DNA from: Steroidobacter gossypii
Lineage (GTDB): Bacteria > Pseudomonadota > Gammaproteobacteria > Steroidobacterales > Steroidobacteraceae
Assembly: GCF_016801985.1 (NCBI RefSeq)
Contig: NZ_JAEVLS010000005.1
Span: forward strand, 620,001-684,000
Length of the DNA: 64,000 nt
Direction: 5' to 3'
This document shows, piece by piece, positions 32,539 to 41,598 of this stretch. Below the pieces are notes generated by a model. The model did no database searches. It worked only from the letters and a program-made list of their open reading frames with translations, and was not told the origin of the DNA. Position 1 is the first letter of the stretch; each line of letters starts with the position of its first letter. The position numbers and the translations under genes are program-made.

Positions 32539-34926
32539 ATGGCCAAACATCATCATTCCGATTCGAAGTCCGGCCCGGCTGTGGTCAAGTCCTGCTGCTC
32601 TACCGCCAGCAAACATGCTCCTGTGCAGGCAACGTCGACTACAGAGTTGCAACCCAAGGCGCATGGCTGCTGCTCGAGCAACGCTGAGCGGCCCGTGCCT
32701 GAGATGACACCGCATGCGCCTCATTCGGAGCATGCGAAGGTGGCTCATTCCTGCTGCTCTGGTACGAGCCATCATGGCCATCACGGTCATGGCAGGGCGG
32801 CGGCGCAGGTCGGAGAGGTACCTCCGGGCACTATTTATACATGCCCGATGCATCCTGAGATTCGACAGGTCGGGCCGGGCAGCTGCCCGAAGTGCGGCAT
32901 GGCGCTCGAGCCCGAACTGCCCACCGAGCACGTCGACGACAGCGAATTGCGCGGCGTGCGGCGGAAATTCTGGATCTCACTGGCGCTGACGGTGCCCGTG
33001 GTCGCGCTGGCCATGGGTGCGCATTTGTTTGATCTCGGATTGTCACATGCGACGATGCGCACTTTGCGCTGGTTCGAGCTGCTACTCAGCGCACCCGTCG
33101 CGGCGTGGGCTGCGGCCGATTACTATAAACGCGGCTGGCTCGGCGTCGTGCATCGAGCCCCGAACATGTACACGTTGATCGGGCTCGGCGTCTGCATCGC
33201 GTTCGGTTACAGCCTGGTCGCAACATTCCTACCGCAGATCTTCCCTGCCGAACTGCATGACGAGCACGGCATGGTTGGCGTGTACTACGAGGTTGCCGCT
33301 GCCATCATTACCCTCGTGCTACTCGGCGAATGGCTGGAGCTGCGAGCTCGAGGCCGCACCAGCGCGGCCATCCGTCAACTTCTCGGCCTCGCGCCAAAGA
33401 CCGCGCGCCGCATCGAAGCGGACGGAACAGAAAACGACGTACCGCTCGAACACGTGCACGCAGGCGACCGACTTCGCGTCCGCCCGGGTGAAAAGATTCC
33501 GGTCGATGGCCGCGTGGCAGACGGCCATTCTAGCGTGGACGAATCCATGCTCACGGGCGAACCCATGCCCGTGGAGAAATCGGCGGGCGATCGCGTCACC
33601 GGCGCCACCGTAAATCAAACCGGCACACTGATCGTGGTGGCCGAGCGCGTCGGCGCAGAGAGCCTGCTGTCTCAGATCGTGACTCTCGTCGCGCAGGCTC
33701 AGCGTTCTCGCGCTCCGCTGCAGCGGCTTGCCGATCAGGTCGCCGCTTGGTTCGTTCCCGCAGTGATCGTGATCGCCATTGTCACATTCGTTGTGTGGTG
33801 GTTCGTTGGGCCCGAGCCTCGGCTCGCTTACGCTTTGGTGAACGCAGTGGCCGTGCTGATCATCGCGTGTCCCTGTGCGTTGGGATTGGCGACGCCGATA
33901 TCCATCATGGTCGCAAGCGGACGCGGCGCGCAGCTTGGCGTGTTGTTTAGAGACGCTCAGGCCATAGAGAATCTGCGTAACGTCGACACGCTCGTGCTGG
34001 ACAAGACCGGCACGATCACTGTCGGCCGTCCCAGCTTGGAACGCGTCATCGCACTCAATGGCTACACGGAGTCACAAGTACTCGGCTGGGCCGCCGGCCT
34101 CGATGTTGCCAGTGAACATCCGTTGGCGCGCGCGATCGTCACCGGCGCGGAACAGCGCGGCGTCCGGCCTGGCAGCGTGACTGGCTTCAAGTCGGTCACC
34201 GGTCAAGGCGTCCGCGGCAGCGCCGATAACCATGAACTCGCGCTAGGAAACAAAGCACTCATGGGCGCAGTCGGCGCGTCGACTGATTCAGTCGACGATC
34301 AAGCCGAAAGCCTTCGCCGTGAAGGCCGCACCGTGGTGTTCCTGGCCGTCGACGGCCAACTCGCCGGCGCGCTCGCCGTCGGCGATTCCGTAAAAGAAAC
34401 TACGCCGCGCGCTCTGCAGGAACTCAAACAAGACGGCTTGCGCCTCGTCATGCTCACCGGCGACAACGCAGCCACGGCTCGCGCCGTCGCTCAACACCTG
34501 CCCATCGACGAAGTGATCGCCGAAGTGCAACCCAAGGACAAGGCCGACGTAATCGCCAAACTTCAATCGCAAGGCCGCCGCGTCGCCATGGCCGGCGACG
34601 GTATCAACGACGCCCCCGCCCTCGCGAAAGCCGATGTCGGCATCGCCATGGGCACCGGCACCGACATCGCGATGGAAAGCGCCCAAGTCACCTTGGTGAA
34701 GGGCGACCTAACCGGCATCGTTCGCGCTCGTCACTTGAGCCGCGCCACCGTAAGAAACATCCGCCAGAACCTGCTCTTCGCGTTCGGCTACAACGCCCTC
34801 GGCATCCCCATCGCCGCCGGCCTGCTCTACCCCTTCACCGGCTGGCTGCTCAGCCCCATGCTGGCCGCGCTGGCCATGAGCCTGTCGTCGGTGTCTGTTA
34901 TCAGCAATGCGCTACGGCTGCGCTGA
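32539..34926 (+). CDS. Copper-exporting P1B-type ATPase with His/Cys-rich N-terminus
   Basis: The 795-residue pump shows all P-type ATPase signatures: TGEP in the actuator domain, [10 protein letters not shown] in the metal-transport helix, DKTGTIT with the phosphorylated Asp, SEHPLA and [13 protein letters not shown] marks a Cu(I)-type pump. Instead of an HMA domain, the N-terminus (1-95) has Cys-Cys pairs at 19-20, 44-45 and 72-73 with His clusters (HHGHHGHG). A small heavy-metal-binding domain YTCPMHPEI...GSCPKCGM (about 98-123) follows. It exports Cu(I) from the cytoplasm. It is co-transcribed with the upstream CueR-type gene. Confidence 0.93.
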   Translation: MAKHHHSDSKSGPAVVKSCCSTASKHAPVQATSTTELQPKAHGCCSSNAERPVPEMTPHAPHSEHAKVAHSCCSGTSHHGHHGHGRAAAQVGEVPPGTIYTCPMHPEIRQVGPGSCPKCGMALEPELPTEHVDDSELRGVRRKFWISLALTVPVVALAMGAHLFDLGLSHATMRTLRWFELLLSAPVAAWAAADYYKRGWLGVVHRAPNMYTLIGLGVCIAFGYSLVATFLPQIFPAELHDEHGMVGVYYEVAAAIITLVLLGEWLELRARGRTSAAIRQLLGLAPKTARRIEADGTENDVPLEHVHAGDRLRVRPGEKIPVDGRVADGHSSVDESMLTGEPMPVEKSAGDRVTGATVNQTGTLIVVAERVGAESLLSQIVTLVAQAQRSRAPLQRLADQVAAWFVPAVIVIAIVTFVVWWFVGPEPRLAYALVNAVAVLIIACPCALGLATPISIMVASGRGAQLGVLFRDAQAIENLRNVDTLVLDKTGTITVGRPSLERVIALNGYTESQVLGWAAGLDVASEHPLARAIVTGAEQRGVRPGSVTGFKSVTGQGVRGSADNHELALGNKALMGAVGASTDSVDDQAESLRREGRTVVFLAVDGQLAGALAVGDSVKETTPRALQELKQDGLRLVMLTGDNAATARAVAQHLPIDEVIAEVQPKDKADVIAKLQSQGRRVAMAGDGINDAPALAKADVGIAMGTGTDIAMESAQVTLVKGDLTGIVRARHLSRATVRNIRQNLLFAFGYNALGIPIAAGLLYPFTGWLLSPMLAALAMSLSSVSVISNALRLR

Positions 34927-34933
34927 GCGGCTC

Positions 34934-35220
34934 TCACGACTGAATCAACTCGAAGCTCGTTTCTAGCTCGCCGATGAGTGAACTTATGCCAAAACTCGTC
35001 GGCCACCTGGAGGGCCACGTCCCTGATGTCCAGCGCCTGCCGTTTCGTCTGCAGCTTTTCGAACATGCCGCGCATAAAGTTATAGTCATGAAATGAACGC
35101 GGCGCGGGACGCCAGCTGCCATCGCGCCCAGTGATAGAACGCGAGGAGCGCCATTCCGACTGCGAACATCCACCCAATCACGCGATTCCTTCGCTGCCGA
35201 GCGAACTGGCTGAGATGTTA
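34934..35220 (-). other. Possible decayed small gene(s) in a 503-bp gap
   Basis: The 34927-35429 gap has no convincing intact gene. On the minus strand protein-like stretches lie in different frames: a membrane-segment peptide containing WMFAVGMALLAFYHWARW (about 35180-35100, ending at a TGA), then MFEKLQTKRQALDIRDVALQ with VADEFWHKF (about 35070-34990), then SLIGELETSFELIQS with a stop at 34934-34936. This could be a frameshifted relic or two overlapping micro-genes. I see nothing else in the rest of the gap. Confidence 0.25.
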
Positions 35221-35429
35221 TTCGACTGCCCTGTTTTCGACTGTGACCGACGGCGAAACGTCGATGCCGCCCGTCATGCAGGCCTGCACGGACCGCTCCC
35301 GGTATCACGCATTCGACCCGCCGTTCTCTCTAGTTTCTGGCGGATCAGCACATTATTCCTGGTTTGTGGACCCATCTCATCGCCACACTAGACCTCAGGC
35401 GGCGTAATCCAGCTGGTCGCGGAGCAAGG

Positions 35430-35981
35430 ATGAGCAGGAAAGCCACTCCCATCGTGCCGGTGGAGCACATCACGCACTCGATCATCATCGTGCGCGGGCA
35501 GCGAGTATTGATCGACAGCGAGCTCGCGGCCCTCTATGACGTGAATACCAAAGCACTGAACCAAGCCGTCAAACGAAACGCCAAGCGCTTCCCGGAAGAT
35601 TTCATGTTCCGGCTATCCCGTACCGAAGCCGAGGCTTTGAACCGGTCACAATCTGTGACCGGTTCCCACAAGCATCGCGATCCTCGCTTTCCACCGTGCG
35701 CCTTCACCGAGCACGGCGCCATCATGGCGGCCACCATCCTGAACAGCAAACGCGCGGTCGATATGAGCATCTTTGTCGTGCGCGCCTTCGTGCAGTTGCG
35801 CGACCTGCTGGCCTCGAACAAGGAACTCGCCAAGCGCATCGATGACCTCGAATCGCGCATCACTCGTAAACTCGCCACCCACGATCAAGTGATCACCGGC
35901 ATGCTCAAGACAATCCGCGAACTGATGAACCCGCCGCAGCCCAAGCGCCGTGGTATCGGCTTCACCGCGAATTTCGACTAG
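35430..35981 (+). CDS. ORF6N-domain protein
   Basis: The 183-residue protein has the ORF6N domain in its N-terminal half: RGQRVLIDSELAALYDVNTK near 22-41, RNAKRFPEDFMFRL near 48-61 and FTEHGAIMAATILNS near 91-105. Its C-terminal part is helical and coiled-coil-like (LASNKELAKRIDDLESRI). ORF6N is a DNA-binding module first described in phage and large DNA virus proteins; chromosomal copies are common and of unknown role. No other phage gene is nearby. The ATG at 35430 follows AGCAAGG. Confidence 0.85.
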   Translation: MSRKATPIVPVEHITHSIIIVRGQRVLIDSELAALYDVNTKALNQAVKRNAKRFPEDFMFRLSRTEAEALNRSQSVTGSHKHRDPRFPPCAFTEHGAIMAATILNSKRAVDMSIFVVRAFVQLRDLLASNKELAKRIDDLESRITRKLATHDQVITGMLKTIRELMNPPQPKRRGIGFTANFD

Positions 35982-36006
35982 AAGTGACGTGTCTACGAGT
36001 TGGCGG

Positions 36007-37119
36007 TTATTCCGACGCTGCCGACCGACCATCGGCAGTCATCGATTGCGATCTTTCCTCGCAGACCGCCGCGGCGCGAGCCTCGCGTGTTTGCTTCGCT
36101 AACTCGCGAGCTGCCGCGTAAAACGCAGGCAGATCCCCACCCACCGACCGCAACAACTCCCGCAGCCCCGGCACGCAACCGTAGTACGTCGCTGCGGATA
36201 CCAGATGCGCATTGTTCAGAGTGCGGCTGAACCAGGCGTCGTAGCCGCGGTAGCCGTTCCATTTCTCTTTGAGCTCGGAGTACTGCAGCTTGAGTACGCC
36301 GAACTCATATTGTTTGCGGTCGCGCTTTTCCTCTTCAGAAACATCGGAGCGGTAGAGAGCGGAGAGGCGTTCGCGGGTTTGTAGAAGGAGGCCGACGAAC
36401 TGGGCGTTGCGTTGACGCTGGTCGTTCCAGGCGTTGAGGTCTTCCAGGCGGCCGCGAGAGGCGAGCCAGCGTTGCAGGCCGGCTTCTTCGACGACGGTGG
36501 CGAAGGCTTCGTTGAATTCGGAATCGCCGGGGACGTAGACGACCTGATGGGCGAGTTCGTGGAACAGAGTCGCAGCGAGTTGTACGTCGCTCCAGCCGAG
36601 CATGGTGTTCAGCACTGGATCTTTGAAGTGACCGAGCGTGGAGTAAGCGGCGACGCCGCCGACGGCGGTGTCCATGCCTTTCAGGCGAAGACGACGCGCG
36701 TAGGCTTGTGCGTTGTTCTCGTCGAAGTAGCCGCGGTAGACCACGCAGCCGGCGATGGGAAAGCACCAACGCCGCGGCTCGACGGAAAACTCTTCGGTGG
36801 CGAAAACATTCCACACGACGTACGGTCGGCCGAGATCTGCATAGCTGCGATAGCTCTCGTTATCTGGCAGCCCCAGCTCCTGCGATGCGAACGTCCGCGC
36901 GGCGGAAACGTACTCCAGACGAGAGCGCAACTTCTCGGGAGTGCGCTCATCGGAGAGTAGCTTGGCGATAGGCTGGCGTTTGGTGGTGAGCTCCATCTGC
37001 CCGGTCGCGGCCTGGATGAAGTAGCAGCCGCTGACGGACAGCGCGGCTGCGGCGACGAGAAGCATGCGAGCGAGGCGGCCAATGCCGGCGCGGTAAATAA
37101 AGCTCAATGCGTCATCCAT
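36007..37119 (-). CDS. Predicted zinc aminopeptidase lipoprotein (pfam10023 type)
   Basis: The ~370-residue protein has an N-terminal membrane leader ending in SVSGC (lipobox). The metal motif LFHELAHQVVYV has HExxH-type zinc ligands, and a downstream glutamate lies in NEAFATVVEE. This combination marks the family of putative aminopeptidases (DUF2265). Other conserved pieces are WCFPIAGCVVYRGYF and GGVAAYSTLGHFKDPVL. It should be an outer-membrane or periplasmic lipoprotein peptidase. The start is uncertain: in-frame alternatives are an ATG at 37128 and a TTG at 37140. It is divergent from cca. Confidence 0.85.
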   Translation of the reverse strand: MDDALSFIYRAGIGRLARMLLVAAAALSVSGCYFIQAATGQMELTTKRQPIAKLLSDERTPEKLRSRLEYVSAARTFASQELGLPDNESYRSYADLGRPYVVWNVFATEEFSVEPRRWCFPIAGCVVYRGYFDENNAQAYARRLRLKGMDTAVGGVAAYSTLGHFKDPVLNTMLGWSDVQLAATLFHELAHQVVYVPGDSEFNEAFATVVEEAGLQRWLASRGRLEDLNAWNDQRQRNAQFVGLLLQTRERLSALYRSDVSEEEKRDRKQYEFGVLKLQYSELKEKWNGYRGYDAWFSRTLNNAHLVSAATYYGCVPGLRELLRSVGGDLPAFYAAARELAKQTREARAAAVCEERSQSMTADGRSAASE

Positions 37120-37208
37120 TCGGGGCATCGCAGGTCGCAAGCGGAACCTTCATTCGTCAACGGGCATCGATCTATTCGTCGGCGGCAACTGCGGCCGCCG
37201 TCGCAGGA

Positions 37209-37242
37209 CATTTTGTCCCAGGTCGCGAACTGAGACAAAATG
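37209..37242. promoter_or_regulatory. Inverted repeat between aminopeptidase gene and cca
   Basis: CATTTTGTC (37209-37217) and GACAAAATG (37234-37242) are a perfect 9-bp inverted repeat with a 16-base spacer, centred between the divergent starts at 37119 and 37271. The size fits an operator for a dimeric regulator with two half-sites, or a hairpin in the cca leader. The regulator is unknown. Confidence 0.5.
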
Positions 37243-37270
37243 CGCCGCACTGAAGTTCTTGTTGCTGAGT

Positions 37271-38557
37271 ATGAACATTTATCTGGTCGGCGGCGCGGTC
37301 CGTGATGAGCTGCTCGGCCTGGTCGTGCGCGAGCGCGATTGGGTCGTAGTGGGCGCACGCCCGGAGGAATTGCTGGCGCAAGGCTTCAAGCCAGTCGGTA
37401 AAGACTTCCCGGTGTTCCTGCACCCGAAGACTGGCGAGGAATACGCACTAGCGCGCACAGAGCGCAAGACCGGGCCCGGCTACCGCGGCTTCGACACCAT
37501 GTTCTCGCCCGACGTGACGCTGGAGCAAGACCTGGAGCGTCGCGACCTGACCATCAACGCCATCGCGCGGGACGAAGCGACCGGTCAGCTCGTCGATCCA
37601 TTCAACGGCCAGCGTGATCTGCAGGAGCGCTGGCTTCGGCACGTATCACCCGCGTTCGTGGAAGATCCGGTTCGCGTGCTCCGCCTGGCACGATTCGCGG
37701 CTCGTTTCGCGCCGCTTGGATTTCGGGTTGCGCCTGAGACTATGGAACTGGTGCGCGACATCGCGGCTCGCGGCGAGCTCGACGCACTCGTACCCGAACG
37801 CGTGTGGCAGGAAACCCAGCGCGCGCTTGAAATGCCGGCGCCGAGGCAATTCTTCGAGGTACTGCGCGAGGGCAATGCGCTACAGGTGATTTTCCCTGAA
37901 GTGCATGCGCTGTACGGAGTGCCGCAGCCAGCACAGTGGCATCCCGAGATCGACACGGGCCTGCACACGATGATGGTGCTCGATCAAGCCACACAATTGA
38001 GCAGCGACCCCGTCGTGCGCTTCGCCGCACTCACTCACGATCTGGGTAAGGCGACGACGCCGACGCACGAGCTGCCTCGTCACATCGCGCACGAGGAACG
38101 AGGCGTCGGTATCGTCGAGGACATGTGCGATCGCCTGCGCATTCCCAACGCCTACCGTGAACTCGGCGTGCTGGTGTCGAGATATCACTTGCACATGCAC
38201 AAGGTCACGGAGCTGCGACCCAAGACCGTGGTCGAGTTGCTCGAGAGCCTGGACGCATTCAGGCGCCCGGCTCGCTTCGAACAATTCCTGCTCGCTTGCG
38301 AAGCGGATGCGCGCGGGCGCAAGGGCCTTGAACAACGCGATTACCCGCAACCGGAATATTTGCGCCGAGCGCGTGAGATCGCGGCCGGCGTGACATTGAG
38401 CGAGGAAGAACGGGCGGGGCTGCAGGGATTCGAGATTGCGAAGCGCCTGCACGACAAGCGCAAGCGCGCGCTAAAACATTTCAAGGAAGAATATCTCTCC
38501 GCACCCGCAGGCTCGGCAGAATCGTCCGAAACATCGGAAAAAGAAGACGACGACTGA
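37271..38557 (+). CDS. cca: CCA-adding tRNA nucleotidyltransferase with HD domain
   Basis: The 428-residue protein builds and repairs the 3-prime CCA of tRNAs. The class II nucleotidyltransferase core shows MNIYLVGGAVRDELL at the N-terminus, the paired carboxylates in VRERDWVVVG, then DLERRDLTINAIA and the neck/body motif FVEDPVRVLRLARFAARF. The C-terminal HD phosphohydrolase domain has ALTHDLGKATTP near 257-268, as in the multifunctional gammaproteobacterial type. The ATG at 37271 is preferred over a TTG four codons earlier because the family N-terminus begins there. The acidic tail (SSETSEKEDDD) is not conserved. Confidence 0.95.
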   Translation: MNIYLVGGAVRDELLGLVVRERDWVVVGARPEELLAQGFKPVGKDFPVFLHPKTGEEYALARTERKTGPGYRGFDTMFSPDVTLEQDLERRDLTINAIARDEATGQLVDPFNGQRDLQERWLRHVSPAFVEDPVRVLRLARFAARFAPLGFRVAPETMELVRDIAARGELDALVPERVWQETQRALEMPAPRQFFEVLREGNALQVIFPEVHALYGVPQPAQWHPEIDTGLHTMMVLDQATQLSSDPVVRFAALTHDLGKATTPTHELPRHIAHEERGVGIVEDMCDRLRIPNAYRELGVLVSRYHLHMHKVTELRPKTVVELLESLDAFRRPARFEQFLLACEADARGRKGLEQRDYPQPEYLRRAREIAAGVTLSEEERAGLQGFEIAKRLHDKRKRALKHFKEEYLSAPAGSAESSETSEKEDDD

Positions 38558-38678
38558 TCCAGCGCCGCGAGTTGACAATCAGGCCTCAGCATTGTGCGTA
38601 CGAACGACGGGACCGGCGCTTGATCCGCTCTACGAGCCGCCAGCGCCGACGCCGTCGTCCCGAGGATTCGCGCCTACG

Positions 38679-39857
38679 CTATAGCGAAGCTGCGAGATCC
38701 CGCACGCCAAACCCGCGCAGCGGCAGCTCCAACCCTTTCGACAGGCCGATGACCTTAAAGCGCTCGCCCATCTCACCCGGCAGCGTCAACAGCATCGCCT
38801 GTCGAGCCATCTGCAATCGACCTGCCAGATCTTCATCGTCCTTCGGCGCCAGGAACTGCTCGATGCCAGTGCCGATCAGGAAATGCGCTTGTGTGGTGTA
38901 ACCAGCCACACTCATCCCAGCAGCAACAGCAGATTCGGCGACCGCGGTGAAGTCCACCCAAGAGCCGATGTCCTGCACGCCGACATTGATCAGCGGATCA
39001 TCGTGAAAGCGATGTCGGAAGTGACAAAGCATCGTGCCCTGGCTGCGATTAGGCGCGTAGTACTGACGCCGCGGCAAACCATAATCGATGAACAGTGCCG
39101 CGCCTTCGCGCATCGAAGCGCCAATCCCTGCAATCCAGGGCTGCAGACGAAGATTGATTTCCGACGTGTAGCCGTCGGCGAACGGCTCGCCCAAGTTGAA
39201 CTCGATTTCGCGAACTGCGGATTCGAGAGCCGCGTCGGCGTGTACTTCAGACCACTCGAGTCGGCCGAACTGCCATGTCACGCCCAGTTGATTGACCTGC
39301 AGACCGCGAATGCGAAACCGCTGCACCGGCAACGCATCGAGCACTTCGTTCGCGATCAGGACGCCGCGAAACTCTTCCGGCAAGCTGTCCAGCCACTCGA
39401 TGCGTTCGATCAAGTGAGGCACCCGGTGTTGTAACAACGAGCGCTGGCGCTCGCGCAAATCCGCGCTGACTTCGAGAATGAGATAGCGCGACGGCGCCTT
39501 ACCCTGTTGATCGAGCTCGCTCAACACGTCGGCAGCCATCACGCCGGAGCCGGCGCCCAATTCCAGAACCTGGCCGCCCGCGACCGCATCGAGCACTTGC
39601 ACGCATTGATTGGCGAGGCAGCGACTGAACAGTGGAGAAATTTCCGGCGCGGTCACGAAGTCGCCTTCGCTGCCCAGCTTGGTGGCGCCGGCGCTGTAAT
39701 AACCGAGGCCGGGCTCGTACAGCGCCATTTCCATGAAGCGCTCGAAGCTGATCCAGCCGCCAGCCGCCTCGATAGCCGCGCCGATACGCTGGACCAGCCG
39801 CTCGCTGTGGGCCGATTCGTCCGGCGATAGCGCCGGCAGCGGCAACGGAACGTTCAA
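38679..39857 (-). CDS. MidA/NDUFAF7-type SAM-dependent methyltransferase
   Basis: The 392-residue protein belongs to the DUF185 (Methyltransf_28) family. Signatures are GWISFERFMEMALYEPGLGYY near 34-54, DFVTAPEISPLFSRCLA near 66-82, the SAM-binding VLELGAGSGVMAADVL near 97-112 and LIANEVLDALPVQRF near 167-181. The mitochondrial relative NDUFAF7 methylates an arginine of complex I subunit NDUFS2; the bacterial substrate is not established. It is divergent from the pteridine reductase gene 86 bases away. The 121 bases between cca and this gene hold nothing I can name. Confidence 0.88.
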   Translation of the reverse strand: MNVPLPLPALSPDESAHSERLVQRIGAAIEAAGGWISFERFMEMALYEPGLGYYSAGATKLGSEGDFVTAPEISPLFSRCLANQCVQVLDAVAGGQVLELGAGSGVMAADVLSELDQQGKAPSRYLILEVSADLRERQRSLLQHRVPHLIERIEWLDSLPEEFRGVLIANEVLDALPVQRFRIRGLQVNQLGVTWQFGRLEWSEVHADAALESAVREIEFNLGEPFADGYTSEINLRLQPWIAGIGASMREGAALFIDYGLPRRQYYAPNRSQGTMLCHFRHRFHDDPLINVGVQDIGSWVDFTAVAESAVAAGMSVAGYTTQAHFLIGTGIEQFLAPKDDEDLAGRLQMARQAMLLTLPGEMGERFKVIGLSKGLELPLRGFGVRDLAASL

Positions 39858-39943
39858 GCGCCACGCCCTGTTGCAAAGGGCAGGGTTCGCATCCGAAGCT
39901 CAGCCGGGCTTGCAGCCATCATCCGTTCGTTCACCATACCTGC

Positions 39944-40696
39944 ATGGACACTCGCAACGCACTCGCCGGACAGTCGGTGCTGATCACCGGCGCGGCACGC
40001 CGCATTGGCGCAGCGTTGGTGCGCGGCTTTCACGCCGAGGGCGCCAACGTCTGCATCCATTTTCACCGTTCGGCCAGCGAAGCGGAACAGCTGCGCGATG
40101 AGCTGAACGCCGCGCGGCCCGAGTCCGCCATCGCTGTAGGCGCCGATCTGCTCGATCTGGACTGCCTGCCGGCGATGGTGGACCGAGTCGTGCGCGTATT
40201 TGGCCGACTCGACGTGCTGATCAACAACGCGTCGACCTTTTATCCCACTCCGCTGGGCAGTGTCACGGCCCGGCATTGGGAAGATTTGCTGGGCACCAAC
40301 CTGCGCGCACCGCTGTTTCTGTCGCAGGCAGCGGCGCCTGCGCTGAAAAACGCGCACGGTCTTATCTTGAACATGATCGATATCCATGCGCAGCGGCCCT
40401 TGCCCCAACATCCGGTTTATTCCAGCGCCAAAGCCGGGCTCATGATGCTGACCCGCTCGTTGGCGCGTGAACTCGGGCCTGAAGTGCGCGTCAACGGCAT
40501 CGCGCCCGGGCCGATCCTGTGGCCCGATGGCGGCATCGACGAAACGGTGAAGCAGGAAATCATCGACAAGACTTTGCTCAAGCGCAGCGGCTCGCCGCCG
40601 GACATCGTGCGCACCGCGCTGTTCTTTGCGAAGGATGCGCCGTTCGTCACCGGCCAGATTCTGGCGGTGGACGGCGGTCGGAGTGTGGGCTGGTAG
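39944..40696 (+). CDS. Pteridine reductase-type SDR
   Basis: The 250-residue short-chain dehydrogenase has TGAARRIGAALVR at the nucleotide site; the arginine (ARRIG instead of the usual GIG) is the mark of pteridine reductases such as FolM/PTR1, which are NADPH-specific. NNASTFYPTPLG and the catalytic YSSAKAG are present, as is GAP-like PGPILWPDGG. It would reduce dihydropterins or dihydrofolate. The neighbouring folK and folB support a role in folate/pterin metabolism. Its 3-prime end overlaps the convergent folK gene by 50 bases. Confidence 0.88.
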   Translation: MDTRNALAGQSVLITGAARRIGAALVRGFHAEGANVCIHFHRSASEAEQLRDELNAARPESAIAVGADLLDLDCLPAMVDRVVRVFGRLDVLINNASTFYPTPLGSVTARHWEDLLGTNLRAPLFLSQAAAPALKNAHGLILNMIDIHAQRPLPQHPVYSSAKAGLMMLTRSLARELGPEVRVNGIAPGPILWPDGGIDETVKQEIIDKTLLKRSGSPPDIVRTALFFAKDAPFVTGQILAVDGGRSVGW

Positions 40697-41186
40697 GTTC
40701 AACGTCGAGCGGCACTTCGATCATCGAGTGTTCGCCGCCGCTGAAGCTTACCCATAGCTCGCGCATGGTTTTACCGAGCGTCGGATGCATGACGTCGGCT
40801 GCGATGACGGCCATCGGCTTGAGCATGTAGGGCCTCTTTACCAGATCAGGCCTGGGGATCACGAGGCCCGGCTCGTTACTCACCAGGTCGCCGAACAACA
40901 GAATGTCGAGGTCCATGGTCCGGGGCGCCCACTTCGGCGCGCCCGGCGGCCGATCGCAGGCCGCTTCGATGGCCTGCAACTGCTGGCGCACCTTGGTCAC
41001 GTCTTGGTCAGTGTTGAAGCCGACCACCAGATTGATGAAATCCGCGCCCTCGAAGCCCACGGCTTTGTTTCGATAAGCCGGTGACGACGTGAGCGGCCCA
41101 TGAGCCGCCGCCAGAAGGCTCAACGCGAGAGACAGGTATTTCTCGGGCTCGACGTTACTGCCAGCCGCGACGTAGACGGCGGTCAT
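40647..41186 (-). CDS. folK: 6-hydroxymethyl-7,8-dihydropterin pyrophosphokinase
   Basis: The 179-residue enzyme transfers pyrophosphate from ATP to hydroxymethyl-dihydropterin in folate synthesis. Motifs are VYVAAGSNVEPEKYL at the N-terminus, GADFINLVVGFNT near 47-59, and RTMDLDILLFGD near 89-100 with the two Mg-binding aspartates, then IPRPDLVKRPYML. The start at 41186 overlaps the folB stop by four bases, so translation is coupled. A short non-conserved tail (PTSPHSDRRPPPESGR) lies in the overlap with the convergent pteridine reductase gene. Confidence 0.95.
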   Translation of the reverse strand: MTAVYVAAGSNVEPEKYLSLALSLLAAAHGPLTSSPAYRNKAVGFEGADFINLVVGFNTDQDVTKVRQQLQAIEAACDRPPGAPKWAPRTMDLDILLFGDLVSNEPGLVIPRPDLVKRPYMLKPMAVIAADVMHPTLGKTMRELWVSFSGGEHSMIEVPLDVEPTSPHSDRRPPPESGR

Positions 41187-41575
41187 GGCTGAGACTGCAT
41201 CGTCGGCGACACGCCGGCGTAGTCCTCCGTCCGGCGCTCGATCTCGATGCCCACATCGCGCGCGCCGCGAATGGCGCCACGCTTGTTGAGCCGAACCTTC
41301 ACCCACGAGACGCCGAACTCCGTGACGATTACCCGCGCGATGGCTTCAGTCAGCGTCTCGACCAACTGATATTGGGACTCGCCAACGAACGCGAGCAGTC
41401 GCTTGGCGACACGCTTGTAATCGATGGTGTCGTCGATGTGATCCGTCAGCGCGGCGCGCCGGATGTCGGCCGCCATTTCCACGTCGATGATGACGGTCTG
41501 TTTGACGCGCCGTTCCCAATCCCAAATGCCCACGATGCATTCGACGCTGAGCTGGGAAAGAAAAATCTTATCCAT
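41183..41575 (-). CDS. folB: Dihydroneopterin aldolase
   Basis: The 130-residue protein converts dihydroneopterin to 6-hydroxymethyl-dihydropterin and glycolaldehyde. Family features are the start MDKIFLSQLSVECIVGIWDWE, the strand VKQTVIIDVEMAADIRRAA, DTIDYKRVAKRL and the substrate-binding glutamate in LVETLTEAIARV; KVRLNKRGAIRGARDVGIEIER closes the domain. It precedes folK with a 4-base overlap and lies 23 bases after tsaD on the same strand, suggesting one tsaD-folB-folK transcript. Confidence 0.94.
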   Translation of the reverse strand: MDKIFLSQLSVECIVGIWDWERRVKQTVIIDVEMAADIRRAALTDHIDDTIDYKRVAKRLLAFVGESQYQLVETLTEAIARVIVTEFGVSWVKVRLNKRGAIRGARDVGIEIERRTEDYAGVSPTMQSQP

Positions 41576-41598
41576 GTGCGAGGAGTAGCTAGAGAACC

